Positions 1-9,160 of a stretch of DNA of 64,000 bases are shown piece after piece. Each line of letters begins with the position of its first letter. Position 1 is the stretch's first letter. Location of the stretch: assembly GCA_902786515.1 (NCBI GenBank), contig CADADA010000009.1, forward strand, positions 1-64,000. Direction: 5' to 3'. The notes under the pieces are model-generated. The model was not told the origin of the DNA. It was given only the letters and a program-made list of their open reading frames with translations, and made no database searches. A program made the translations under genes and the position numbers. Source of the stretch: an uncultured Lachnospiraceae bacterium (GTDB lineage Bacteria > Bacillota > Clostridia > Lachnospirales > Lachnospiraceae).

Positions 1-70
1 AATAATTATAAAACACCTTTTGAAGCACGATACGAACAGAAGTAAAAAAACATAATTTTAACAGTCAAAA

Positions 71-2512
71 GTGTTACAAAAATGCTTGACCACAACAAAT
101 GTTAATAAAGTATACATGCCTGACGTGGTAAAGACTGTTTCAGAAGGTGCGTTTAAGAATTGTACAAACCTTACGTACATAAGTATTTCGCAGAATATTT
201 CTAAGATATCAAAAGAGATGTTTAAAGGATGTACGGCTTTAACGTATGTTCAGATACCGTATAATGTTACGGACATAGGCTGGGAAGCTTTCTATAATTG
301 TAAAGCTTTACAGATAGAATCGTTGCATGAGAATATCACAGCTCTTGGTTCTTATGTATTTTCTGGTTGTGAAAGTATAGAGAGCATAGAATTTTTAGGA
401 AAGGTAAATATACCGGACGGTGCATTTGAAAGATGTACAAATTTAAAAAATATAGTATGGCCGGATGAAATTACATATGTAGGAAATAGTGCTTTTGCAA
501 ATACTGCATTTGAAACTATGACATTCCCGTATGGCGTAACAGAAATTGGTGGTTGTGTGCTAGAAAATGCAGAGAACTTAAAAGAAGTATTCTTACCACA
601 GACCTTGCAAAATCTGCCGCACGATTATGAAGAATTTTACAAAAAGTTTTTAGGTTCAATAAACAATGATACAATTAGAAAATATGTGCAAAACCATTAC
701 ACAACAGGAACCAACTTTGGTAAAAAAGAAAACAAAAATAACGTAACAGTTTATTATCCTAAAGCGATTAAAACAGTATTGGATAATAAGATAAAATTCT
801 CAATAGGATTTGGACAGACTTTAATGGATACAAATGAAATCTTGTACTCATACACTACAGAAAGTGGATATAATTGTGTAGAGGTGGATGACAACTTTTC
901 ATACAGAGCCGTAGAAGGATACGGTGGACGTACAGAACTGTACATATCGAAAGTAGTAACTGATGCAAAAAGTGTTAAGATACCTGACAGCTATGCCGGT
1001 TACGATATAGTCGGAATCGATGCAAATGCATTTGAAGGTAATAAAAAACTTGAAACCGTAGAAATCAGCAGCCGTGTCTATGAAATAGGAGACGAATGTT
1101 TCAAAGACTGTAGTTCACTTAAAACAGTTATCGTAGGTACGTTTGGAAAGAAAAAAGGTGACGAATTCCTGATGCTTGGTGCAAATCTGTTTACAGGATG
1201 TACGTCCATGAAGACATTTGTTGTAAATGGAGATGTAGTTCAGGCAGAGGAGAATTTCCTTGGCGGACAGAATTCGATTATGGTAATGTCAAGACCATAT
1301 ACAGTACTTGATAATATAGAAATCGAAAAACATGTTACTTACGGAGATGATACACCGATAATAGCAGAAGACGGACTAGCATATAGTTTCCGAGATGATT
1401 CATCTTTAAGTGTCACGGGATATACAGGAACAGCAGATACTGTTACGATACCGAAACAGTATTTGGGAGCAACCGTAAAAGAGATAGCAAAAAATGCTTT
1501 CAAAGATAAAACAAATGTGAAAGAGGTTGTGATACCGAGAGGAATAGAGAAAATAAATCATTTTGCATTTATGAACTCAGGAATCAGAACTATAAATATA
1601 CCGGACACTGTTACGGATATAGGAGCAGGAGTGGTTGCAGGATGTAAGAGCCTCACAGAGATAAAGGTCAATAGTGCAAACAAAGAATATGTAGCTGTAG
1701 ACGGAGTAATGTTTAGAAAAGATATGACAGAAATCATGGCATATCCGGCGGGCAGGACAGATGCTACATATGCAATACCTCAGAGCGTGCAGGAACTTTG
1801 TCCGTATGTATTCAGTGGTGCGAAGTACTTAGAAGAAATCATTTATCCGGAAGGAATGTATTATAAGGACAATACTACGACAGCAGATGCTGAGAAAGAA
1901 ATTGGTGAATACATTGCGCCGGAAGCACCGATTATTATAGGTGCAGTATCACTTGCAGCGGATAAAATGAATGTTACATGGTTACCTGAAATACTTGCAG
2001 ACGGATACATTGTTTACAGAAAACCTGTTGATGGAAGCTGGGAAGAGATTGCCCGTGTGGACGGAACAGTAACGGAAGATACAGAGTACTTCAGTTATAC
2101 AGATGAAAATGTAATTCCGGGAAAAGAATATTGTTACACAGTAAGAGGTTATGTAACTACGACTACAAATGGAAAGACAGTAGAAGGTTCGTTTGATCCG
2201 GACGGAGTGAAGGGCACTACCGTACCTGAAATACCGGTCCTTGAAAAAGTAATAATACCTGCAGGAACAAGAAAAAGACAGGTATACTGGAAAAAAGTAA
2301 CCGGAAGTAAAGGATATTTCATTTACAGAAGAGCATCTAAAGATGATGAATGGATGATGATTAAGAAAATAGAAGGGGAAAATAATCTGATGTATGAAGA
2401 TGTGACGGAAGATGATAAAAATTATTATTATACCGTGCAGGCATATACAGAAAATGAGGATGGAGTCATGGTACGTGGTTACTATGATGAGGATGGAATA
2501 ACGGTAGAATAA
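71..2512 (+). CDS. BspA-like leucine-rich-repeat surface protein with two C-terminal FnIII domains, probably 5'-truncated
   Basis: About 600 residues of LRR_5/BspA-type repeats are visible (motifs such as EGAFKNCTNL, EMFKGCTALTYV, NAFKDKTNVKEVVIP), followed by two fibronectin-III-like domains at about residues 617-716 and 719-813. Such proteins are normally exported and act at the cell surface. Here the frame opens with a GTG at 71 that has no ribosome site; in-frame stops lie at 53-55 and 59-61; and no signal peptide is encoded, so the first residues already read as repeat. A different frame upstream (1-45) ends at 43-45. I infer that the 5' end of the gene has been lost or frame-shifted and that this is a non-exported remnant, unless the true start lies upstream of the window behind a sequencing or programmed frameshift. 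A strong terminator follows the stop. Confidence 0.7.
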   Translation: MLQKCLTTTNVNKVYMPDVVKTVSEGAFKNCTNLTYISISQNISKISKEMFKGCTALTYVQIPYNVTDIGWEAFYNCKALQIESLHENITALGSYVFSGCESIESIEFLGKVNIPDGAFERCTNLKNIVWPDEITYVGNSAFANTAFETMTFPYGVTEIGGCVLENAENLKEVFLPQTLQNLPHDYEEFYKKFLGSINNDTIRKYVQNHYTTGTNFGKKENKNNVTVYYPKAIKTVLDNKIKFSIGFGQTLMDTNEILYSYTTESGYNCVEVDDNFSYRAVEGYGGRTELYISKVVTDAKSVKIPDSYAGYDIVGIDANAFEGNKKLETVEISSRVYEIGDECFKDCSSLKTVIVGTFGKKKGDEFLMLGANLFTGCTSMKTFVVNGDVVQAEENFLGGQNSIMVMSRPYTVLDNIEIEKHVTYGDDTPIIAEDGLAYSFRDDSSLSVTGYTGTADTVTIPKQYLGATVKEIAKNAFKDKTNVKEVVIPRGIEKINHFAFMNSGIRTINIPDTVTDIGAGVVAGCKSLTEIKVNSANKEYVAVDGVMFRKDMTEIMAYPAGRTDATYAIPQSVQELCPYVFSGAKYLEEIIYPEGMYYKDNTTTADAEKEIGEYIAPEAPIIIGAVSLAADKMNVTWLPEILADGYIVYRKPVDGSWEEIARVDGTVTEDTEYFSYTDENVIPGKEYCYTVRGYVTTTTNGKTVEGSFDPDGVKGTTVPEIPVLEKVIIPAGTRKRQVYWKKVTGSKGYFIYRRASKDDEWMMIKKIEGENNLMYEDVTEDDKNYYYTVQAYTENEDGVMVRGYYDEDGITVE

Positions 2513-2517
2513 AACAA

Positions 2518-2559
2518 AAAGCAGGTGTTGGCGCATTGTGGCAGCACCTGCTTTGTTTT
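2518..2559 (+). terminator. Rho-independent terminator of the LRR gene
   Basis: The arms AAAGCAGGTG and CACCTGCTTT (2518-2527 and 2544-2553) enclose a GC-containing loop and are followed by GTTTTATTT. It begins 6 bases after the stop codon. Confidence 0.85.
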
Positions 2560-2675
2560 ATTTGAAAATCAAGTATCAAAGATACATTTCTTCTATTTTT
2601 ATAAAAAAAACGGATGACAAAATATTATATTTATGATACAATACTCGTCGGCTAAAAATGAAAGGAGCAAATATT

Positions 2676-5600
2676 ATGAGAAAGTCAAAAAAAGTATTAG
2701 CTTTACTCCTTGCGGCGTCAGTGTTTAGTACGACGTTTATGAGTAATGGAATGCCTGCTAAAGCAGACATAGTAACGAATGTGGAGGAGTCAGATGGAAC
2801 ATTATCATTAGACCCGACTGACCTCACACATGGGACGGGATTAAATGAAAAAGATTTAGAGGAAATTGCTGCAGAGGCAGAGGAGACGGGAGATTCTGCA
2901 GACAAAAAGATAGAGAAAGCTATTGCGGCTCAGGCAGCAGGGGAACTGCCGGCAGCAGTAGATAACTCAACCGGAGAAAATGGAAAGTATTTTCCTGCAG
3001 TTGGAAATCAGGGAAGTATTGGTTCATGCCTTGCATGGGCCGACAAATACTATAACAAAACTTATATGTTTAACAAATATTTTGACAGAGAAGTAGATGA
3101 CAGTAACACATTCTCACCTAAGTGGGGACATGCAAACACCGGCTGGTTACATGGTTCATTGACATTAGACAGATGCCCGAACACAGATTTCACATCAAAA
3201 TATGGAATGCTTGGTAATGACTTTTATGCAGACTGTGAAGCGGATTACATGGAAGCGGAACTTGGAGCAACCGATGCGTATGGCTATATTTTATCTGGAG
3301 ATACCCGCGAGAATAAACCGGTTGAGGTAGACGGTGTGGACAGCGAAGATATTGCAGTTGTCAAACAGAGCCTTGCGGATGGAAATATATTGCAGTTGGG
3401 AACAAGTGCGTACTGGTTTAACTACAGTAAAATTGATGGTTCATTAACATCTGAGAATAGTAAATATGCAAACCAGAGTATTGTTGTTGCCTGCGCCAAT
3501 AAGTCAACAAGCAATAAGGGCGGTCATGCGATGAATATCGTAGGATATGATGATGGAATAGGTGTTGACTTGAATAAAAATGGTGTCCTTGAAGCAGGAG
3601 AAATGGGTGCATTTAAGGTAGTAAACTCATGGGGTGCATCATGGGGAAATTCAGGGTTTGTATGGATGGCATACGATTCTTTTAATGCTGTATCAAAATA
3701 TTCTGACATCGGAACGGGTGAAGGTGAAAAAAGAATATCTATAGCAGATTATGTTTGCGAGATTATATTAGATGATGAAAGAATGAATAAGTACATCAAT
3801 CACGAAGAACCGGATATGTATTATCAGGTAAGTTTTACGGCAGAAGATAAAGGTGTATATACAGAGTCTGCCAGCAGTTGTATGTATGGAGAAGCAGAAT
3901 TTGGAAAATGTGGAAGACTCGGAGTTGGTGGAGAGAGTTCATTTAAAACAGGAGTTAACTTCAGGGGTAAAAGAGATGGAGCCTGTGATGTAACATATGT
4001 TGTAAGTATCAAAAAGTATTATGGTTCATCTGGGGGGCATTTTATTTATTTATCGAATTATGGAGATAATGCTGCAAATGTAAACAGCATAGTATTTGTG
4101 AATAATAAAGAAAAAACAGCATATAGGATGCAACAGCCTTATACTACTTTATCAGAGGGTGAATCGCATGTTGTTTATAATAGAAGCGAATACCAGCTTT
4201 ACAAAGTACCGTATATCTCAAACATGGACGTAAACGGACAGATTACAGTTGCTGCAGCTGCAAATGACACGGCCGGAAATATTAAGTATGACCTCTCATA
4301 TGAATCAGAGGCAGTAGAGGATGCAGGAAGTCTTACACAGAACACAACAGGTCAGTTCGCATTTGCACCAAATGCATCAGGATACTACAGAGTAAAACTG
4401 ACAGCTACAGACAAAAATGGCGAGACAAATACAAAGACAAAATTAATTAAAGTAAATGTTGAACCACTTCAAGCAGAGATTACAAAAGTGGAAAGCGGTA
4501 ATCCGTTCAGTTATGTAAATATGAAAGTAGAAGGAGGTACAGCGCCATATACATATAGCTATGTATATACAAGAAAGAGTAACGGACAGGAATACGACAG
4601 ACAAACAGACAGAGATATTTCATTATATAATGAAAATCTTTTCGGATTCCCTATAAATACAGATGCATACGCTCCAAACCATGGTGATTATCCATCAGAA
4701 GGATTCAGTGGCGTTGGAACAAATCATTTAAATGTTGTCGTAAAAGATGCAAATGGTAAGACTTGTACAGTTGAGACGGATATTGAAGTAGAGCCGTTTG
4801 AAATTACAGGAGTTACGGCAGATCTTGCATCACCACAGGAGATTGGAAAAGAGATAAAATTCACTGTATCTTCAAAAAATCGTTTCAACGGTTATTGTTC
4901 GAGAGTGCCATTAAGCTATAGCTGGAAAGTAACAAATCTTTTAACAGGAGTAACTGAATCATTATATGGTGTGTCAGCAACACCGAACTGTTACTGGACT
5001 CCTACAGCAGCCGGAAGATATGTTATAGAAGCAAGTACGAGTGATGCGAATTATTCATCAGCAACCATGGAATTTGACATAGTTGGCGATAAGACAACTG
5101 TATACTATGCAAACAGTAACTGGGATAACGCATATATCCATTACAAGACACAGAATGGACAGTGGACAGATGTGCCGGGAGTTCAGATGGAAGCAAGTGA
5201 TGTCGAAGGATATACATGGAAATTTGATATCCAGCTTGCATATGATAACAGCGAAAATGTTCAGGTATGCTTTAATAACGGAAATGGTGACTGGGACAGC
5301 CGAAATGCACAGAACTATTTCCTGAACAAAGGAACATATGGAATTAAAAATGGCAATATCGAAGAATTAGGATTTAAGGTAACATCATTTACAATTAACA
5401 AGCCGATGGTAGTAGGTTTAGGAGATGTGAATATTACATTCACTGCTGAAGCTGGATTTGGAAGCGGAGATTATTCATACAGATTCGGTACAATAAAAAA
5501 CGGTGTTAAGTATTATTCAAGTGAAGACTTTTACAGTTCAGGTACAGGATTATATAGTTTAATGTCAATGATGCATATGGAGTATCCATATCATGATGTG

Positions 5601-6266
5601 ATTGGTACACATACATTATTTGCAGAAGCAAAAGACAATGTTACCGGAGAAATAGCCACAAAGACAATAGAAAACTTTGTAGTAAAACCATTAGCAATTA
5701 AATCATTTACATCAAATGCAACATCAAATGTTATCAAGGTAGGTACACCGGTTACATTGACAGCAGAAACAGAATACGAAGTTGGATATCGCTATAACAC
5801 ATACACATTTACAGCTATTAAAGATGGTGTAAGAACAGAGATTGATTCACATAACTACTGGGCACATTATTCTAAGACATGGACACCGACAGAGCCGGGA
5901 AATTATACGATTGAGTATTATGTTTATGACGGATGTGCTCAGACTGCAACGGCGACATTAGAATTTACGGTAGTAGACACAAATACAGCAACACTTTATT
6001 ACAACAATAACAACTGGTCACAGGCATATGTTCATTACTGTATTAACGGTGGTGAATGGACATCAGTACCGGGAGTTAAGATGGCAGACAGTACAGAACA
6101 GGACGGTTACAGATGGAAATTTGACTTTGACTTAGGCGAAGCAGATGGAGTAACAGTATGCTTCACAGACGGAAACGGTAACTGGGACAGCAGAAATGCT
6201 TCAAATTACTATATAGGAACAGGAACATATGGAATTAAGGATGGTTCCGTAACAGAAATAAATTAA
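2676..6266 (+). CDS. Secreted papain-like (C1A) cysteine protease with two starch-binding-type modules
   Basis: The ATG at 2676 is chosen over the one at 2658 because AAAGGAG (2661-2667) lies 8 bases before it and the protein then starts with a signal peptide (RKSKK, hydrophobic core, cleavage near PAKA-DIV). The protease domain holds the papain set: Gln112 in GNQGSIGSC, Cys118, His284 in GGHAMNIVGYDD and Asn317 in VNSWGASWG. Several Ig/triple-Tyr-like beta domains follow. Two near-identical modules of about 95 residues (about 806-900 and 1101-1196) contain VYYANSNWDNAYIHY- and LYYNNNNWSQAYVHY-type motifs with WTSVPG and GNWDSRN, the pattern of CBM25/26 starch-binding domains. I infer a cell-exterior protease anchored to, or acting near, starch or amylopullulanase complexes. 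There is no LPXTG motif. The catalytic set is intact. Confidence 0.85.
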   Translation: MRKSKKVLALLLAASVFSTTFMSNGMPAKADIVTNVEESDGTLSLDPTDLTHGTGLNEKDLEEIAAEAEETGDSADKKIEKAIAAQAAGELPAAVDNSTGENGKYFPAVGNQGSIGSCLAWADKYYNKTYMFNKYFDREVDDSNTFSPKWGHANTGWLHGSLTLDRCPNTDFTSKYGMLGNDFYADCEADYMEAELGATDAYGYILSGDTRENKPVEVDGVDSEDIAVVKQSLADGNILQLGTSAYWFNYSKIDGSLTSENSKYANQSIVVACANKSTSNKGGHAMNIVGYDDGIGVDLNKNGVLEAGEMGAFKVVNSWGASWGNSGFVWMAYDSFNAVSKYSDIGTGEGEKRISIADYVCEIILDDERMNKYINHEEPDMYYQVSFTAEDKGVYTESASSCMYGEAEFGKCGRLGVGGESSFKTGVNFRGKRDGACDVTYVVSIKKYYGSSGGHFIYLSNYGDNAANVNSIVFVNNKEKTAYRMQQPYTTLSEGESHVVYNRSEYQLYKVPYISNMDVNGQITVAAAANDTAGNIKYDLSYESEAVEDAGSLTQNTTGQFAFAPNASGYYRVKLTATDKNGETNTKTKLIKVNVEPLQAEITKVESGNPFSYVNMKVEGGTAPYTYSYVYTRKSNGQEYDRQTDRDISLYNENLFGFPINTDAYAPNHGDYPSEGFSGVGTNHLNVVVKDANGKTCTVETDIEVEPFEITGVTADLASPQEIGKEIKFTVSSKNRFNGYCSRVPLSYSWKVTNLLTGVTESLYGVSATPNCYWTPTAAGRYVIEASTSDANYSSATMEFDIVGDKTTVYYANSNWDNAYIHYKTQNGQWTDVPGVQMEASDVEGYTWKFDIQLAYDNSENVQVCFNNGNGDWDSRNAQNYFLNKGTYGIKNGNIEELGFKVTSFTINKPMVVGLGDVNITFTAEAGFGSGDYSYRFGTIKNGVKYYSSEDFYSSGTGLYSLMSMMHMEYPYHDVIGTHTLFAEAKDNVTGEIATKTIENFVVKPLAIKSFTSNATSNVIKVGTPVTLTAETEYEVGYRYNTYTFTAIKDGVRTEIDSHNYWAHYSKTWTPTEPGNYTIEYYVYDGCAQTATATLEFTVVDTNTATLYYNNNNWSQAYVHYCINGGEWTSVPGVKMADSTEQDGYRWKFDFDLGEADGVTVCFTDGNGNWDSRNASNYYIGTGTYGIKDGSVTEIN

Positions 6267-6280
6267 AAAAACAAATTAAA

Positions 6281-6373
6281 ACCGGAAGCGTTTCGCAATC
6301 AATTAGGATTGTGAAATATCTCCGGTTAATAAGCCAAATGACAGGAGATTCGCGAAAGCGGGTCTCCTGCTTA
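6281..6373. terminator. Two tandem hairpins between convergent genes
   Basis: First hairpin: ACCGGA...TCCGGT with inner TTTCGCAATC/GATTGTGAAA (6281-6326). Second hairpin: CAGGAGA...TCTCCTG (6342-6369). They sit between the protease gene and the convergent kinase gene and probably terminate both directions. Confidence 0.65.
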
Positions 6374-6385
6374 ATTCTATTCATT

Positions 6386-7702
6386 CTAGGTAACCTTCAT
6401 AGCAATATCCGCATTAAATTCATTGCCCTCATGATAGAACCTTGCCGAACCGCCATTCTTCTCTGAAATGGAAGCAATGGACGAAAGCCCGATGCCGTTC
6501 CCACTGTGGCAGGTAGAGAGATAACGGCCCTTTGACATCCGCACCTTCCCGCTGAAAGAATTGCTCATGGTGATATAGAGGTATTCATTCTTATCCGGGT
6601 TTTCCATGTACAGGTTGATGAAGCGCTTTTCCACTGGTACATCGCCACAGGCGGCAATGGCATTTTCAAGCAAATTGCCGATGACGTTGCACAGGTCAGT
6701 GTCACCTATCTTGCAGAAATCCGGAATGTCGATTACAAAATGAAGAGAAATATGTTCTGTTTTTGCGCTTTCTGCATAATAGTTAAGAAGAGCATTGACC
6801 GCAGGGTTTTTACAAAATCCGGTGATATCATTTTTCGGCATGGTGTTCACATATTTTTTTAGATAGTCATAAATGGCATCATAATCCTTTGTCTCGGCAA
6901 GACTCTCCAATGTCCGGATGGTCTGGCGGAAGTTGTGACGCTCGGCTGTGGTTGCCTGCATATAATTCTGCAGTTTTATATACTGGCTCTGCTGCATCTC
7001 AAGCATGCGGTTCTTTTCAATCGTCTCCATTTCTCTAAGGATTCCCGAAACAATAAAATAAAAGATGACAGTCAGAAGGAGCAGGGTAGTGGCCATCATG
7101 GTAAGCGAACCCCAAAAGGCAAGAAAAACCTTATTGGTATAGAGCGTCTGATACTTCTGTGGGCGAATCAGCAGATTTATGGATAAGAACAGGATGGATA
7201 TCGGAACCGTCGTGCACCACACATGAGGAAGGAGTAGTCTGTCAATGAGAATACTTCCGTATTTCATCACCGGATAGAAAAGCAGTGCGGTGATAACCAA
7301 GCTCAGGACAAGGGAAAACAGAGAATTTTCCATACTGAAGGTGTTTGCACCCGACATTGGATTATTCAGTGCATCAAACCCATTGGCAAAATTGCCAAGC
7401 AGTGACATAAGTGCGCAGACATAGGTAAATACGGCAAATGACCTGTCCGGAGATACTGTAAGGCTTCTTTGGTAACAGGCATAAAATACTATAAGCATAG
7501 GTAATAGGATAGCATTTGGTTTAAGTTCAAAATAGTAAGTTATCCATGCCATAACAGGTATCACGAGGCAAAACATAATGAGCATACGAAGGATAAGCTT
7601 GTAAACTCTGCATTTTAACTGGTTCTTCATCGGAAAGAAACACAGAATTGATGCTGGAACGATGATTAGCTCATGAAGCAGTATAATGAGAAACATTTTC
7701 AT
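6386..7702 (-). CDS. GHKL-type (AgrC-like) sensor histidine kinase
   Basis: The N-terminal half (about residues 1-220) is almost wholly hydrophobic with six or more membrane segments. A coiled linker leads to the phospho-acceptor region ERHNFRQTI (His256), and the C-terminus is a GHKL ATPase with N-box GNLLENAIAAC and G-box GNGIGLSS. This is the HPK10/AgrC architecture that usually senses peptides. The start overlaps the stop of the LytTR regulator gene by 4 bases, so the two are co-translated. No pre-peptide gene of the AgrD kind is seen beside it. Known for the family: it phosphorylates the partner LytTR regulator. The signal is unknown. Confidence 0.9.
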   Translation of the reverse strand: MKMFLIILLHELIIVPASILCFFPMKNQLKCRVYKLILRMLIMFCLVIPVMAWITYYFELKPNAILLPMLIVFYACYQRSLTVSPDRSFAVFTYVCALMSLLGNFANGFDALNNPMSGANTFSMENSLFSLVLSLVITALLFYPVMKYGSILIDRLLLPHVWCTTVPISILFLSINLLIRPQKYQTLYTNKVFLAFWGSLTMMATTLLLLTVIFYFIVSGILREMETIEKNRMLEMQQSQYIKLQNYMQATTAERHNFRQTIRTLESLAETKDYDAIYDYLKKYVNTMPKNDITGFCKNPAVNALLNYYAESAKTEHISLHFVIDIPDFCKIGDTDLCNVIGNLLENAIAACGDVPVEKRFINLYMENPDKNEYLYITMSNSFSGKVRMSKGRYLSTCHSGNGIGLSSIASISEKNGGSARFYHEGNEFNADIAMKVT

Positions 7703-8451
7703 AGGTGCAGTCCCCTTTCATGATTATTCTTGCGGATTCGGGCGAACATAAAATTCTGCCATTTCTGCTCAATCTCCTTCGTCTTTTTGGAGTAGACAGG
7801 AAAGGAAGCATTGTTTTTTAAGAGGCACATACCGTCCTTTAAGGCTTCAACCTGTTCCAGATTCACAAGAATAGAGCGGTTAATCTGCAAAAAGCGGCTG
7901 TCATTTTCCAGCTCTTTTACTATGGCGGAAAAAGTCATGCGTGAATGGTATAAATTTCCAAACCTGTCTGCAATCTCCAGATAATTGCGCTGTGCAGGCA
8001 TGACAGATGCAATGTCCGGATAAGGAAGGGCATAGTCCTGCCCCTCAGCATTAAAGGACAGCTTATCGGAAAAAAATGTCGTATGATTTTCCAAAATATC
8101 GTCCATTACACGGAACAGCTTATCTCTCTTAGTCGGCTTTTCTATATAATCATAGGCATGGATGGAAAAGGCATCAGCCCTGTGATCGCCGCTGGTCGTC
8201 AAGAAGACAAGGAGAGAGTCCCTGTCCGATTCACGCACTTTCTTCGCAGTCTCCACGCCGGTAATTCCTGTCATATAAATATCCAGAAAGATGACAGCAT
8301 AGGAAAATGGGGAAAAACTCTGTAAAAAATCCTCTCCGCATGGAAATACATCTATGGCAAAGGTAAGCTTGTTGAGGGCTGCATATTCATTCAGTATATT
8401 CCTTAGTGCATCACTTTCAGAGGAAAGGTCATCTACAATGGCAATGTTCAT
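7699..8451 (-). CDS. LytTR-family response regulator (AgrA/VirR type)
   Basis: An N-terminal receiver domain has the acidic pair IVDD, a phospho-acceptor Asp in IFLDIYMTG and the conserved Lys in EKPT. The C-terminal LytTR DNA-binding domain is recognised by LEIADRFGNLYHSRMTF and FLQINRSILVNLEQV. The ATG at 8451 follows AAAGGAG. It is the first gene of a two-gene operon with the GHKL kinase. LytTR proteins bind pairs of direct repeats spaced about 20-21 bp; such a pair occurs at 8621-8656 in front of the divergent gene, making that gene the likely target. Confidence 0.9.
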   Translation of the reverse strand: MNIAIVDDLSSESDALRNILNEYAALNKLTFAIDVFPCGEDFLQSFSPFSYAVIFLDIYMTGITGVETAKKVRESDRDSLLVFLTTSGDHRADAFSIHAYDYIEKPTKRDKLFRVMDDILENHTTFFSDKLSFNAEGQDYALPYPDIASVMPAQRNYLEIADRFGNLYHSRMTFSAIVKELENDSRFLQINRSILVNLEQVEALKDGMCLLKNNASFPVYSKKTKEIEQKWQNFMFARIRKNNHERGLHL

Positions 8452-8620
8452 CTCTCACAACTCCTTTCGTGTACAAAAATCAATCTAATGATAGCATAAA
8501 AGACTGCCAATTTCTATAAAAAAATAAATCGGTTATATCTGCTCTCAAGCGGGGTAATAATCAAACAACATTTTTCTTTTAAGGATTTCTCCGTTTAACT
8601 ATCTTCTGACGATAAAATTT

Positions 8621-8687
8621 GCCGGTTGTCACAGATTCGTGCCGTTTGTCACAGATATATTGAAAAAAAGAAATGCAATGTTATAAT
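8621..8687 (+). promoter_or_regulatory. LytTR-type operator plus promoter of the degenerate-receiver gene
   Basis: GCCGGTTGTCACAGAT (8621-8636) is repeated as GCCGTTTGTCACAGAT (8641-8656), 15 of 16 identical with a period of 20 bp. Four bases later comes TTGAAA (8660-8665), a 16-base spacer and TATAAT (8682-8687). The GCCGTTTGT half fits the LytTR consensus except at its first base. The geometry (second repeat beginning 19 bases before the -35) is the same as at 39453-39524. Confidence 0.65.
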
Positions 8688-8727
8688 TTTCGAAGGATAT
8701 ATTTTGGGCAGAAACAGGAGGTGAGAA

Positions 8728-9126
8728 ATGGAGGCAGTAATCTATGAAAAAAATGATGAAGAATACAAAATGCTTTGCAGCATTCTCGAAAAAGAGGCGG
8801 AGCTGATTGACATCTATCGTGATCCGGCAGACGGTTTCTGCCACTATGAGCATGAATACGACTTAGTGGTCGTTGCATTAGAAGGAGCAAAGGGCATGAA
8901 TGTGGTGGAATCCCTAAGCGAGCATTATCCCGATACACAGATTATATGGATTACGAGCGATGAGGACTTTGTTTCTGTGGCAATCAGACATCATATCCAT
9001 GACTTTATAGTGCGTCCCTTTACGCAGGAAAGGATTTCAAGGTCTGTAAGGGAAGTGATTCCGAAATGTCCGCATAGACATGAATGGAGATTTACACCGG
9101 AAGAAAGGCGGAGCGGTTTCAGGTAA
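8728..9126 (+). CDS. Stand-alone degenerate receiver-like protein
   Basis: The 132 residues follow the CheY fold order: an N-terminal strand MEAVIYEKNDEEY, strand 3 DLVVVALEG, strand 4 IIWITSDED and strand 5 HDFIVRPFT. The usual phospho-acceptor Asp is replaced (VVVALEG), the acidic pocket is altered and the conserved Lys before Pro is Arg. There is no output domain. GGAGGTGAG lies 4-9 bases before the ATG. It sits downstream of a LytTR-type operator and 28 bases before a large surface-protein gene, with no terminator between, so the two are probably co-transcribed. It may be a phosphorylation-independent partner or decoy; the function is unknown. Confidence 0.65.
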   Translation: MEAVIYEKNDEEYKMLCSILEKEAELIDIYRDPADGFCHYEHEYDLVVVALEGAKGMNVVESLSEHYPDTQIIWITSDEDFVSVAIRHHIHDFIVRPFTQERISRSVREVIPKCPHRHEWRFTPEERRSGFR

Positions 9127-9160
9127 AAAAATATAATTTATAAAAAATGGAGGAATGATA

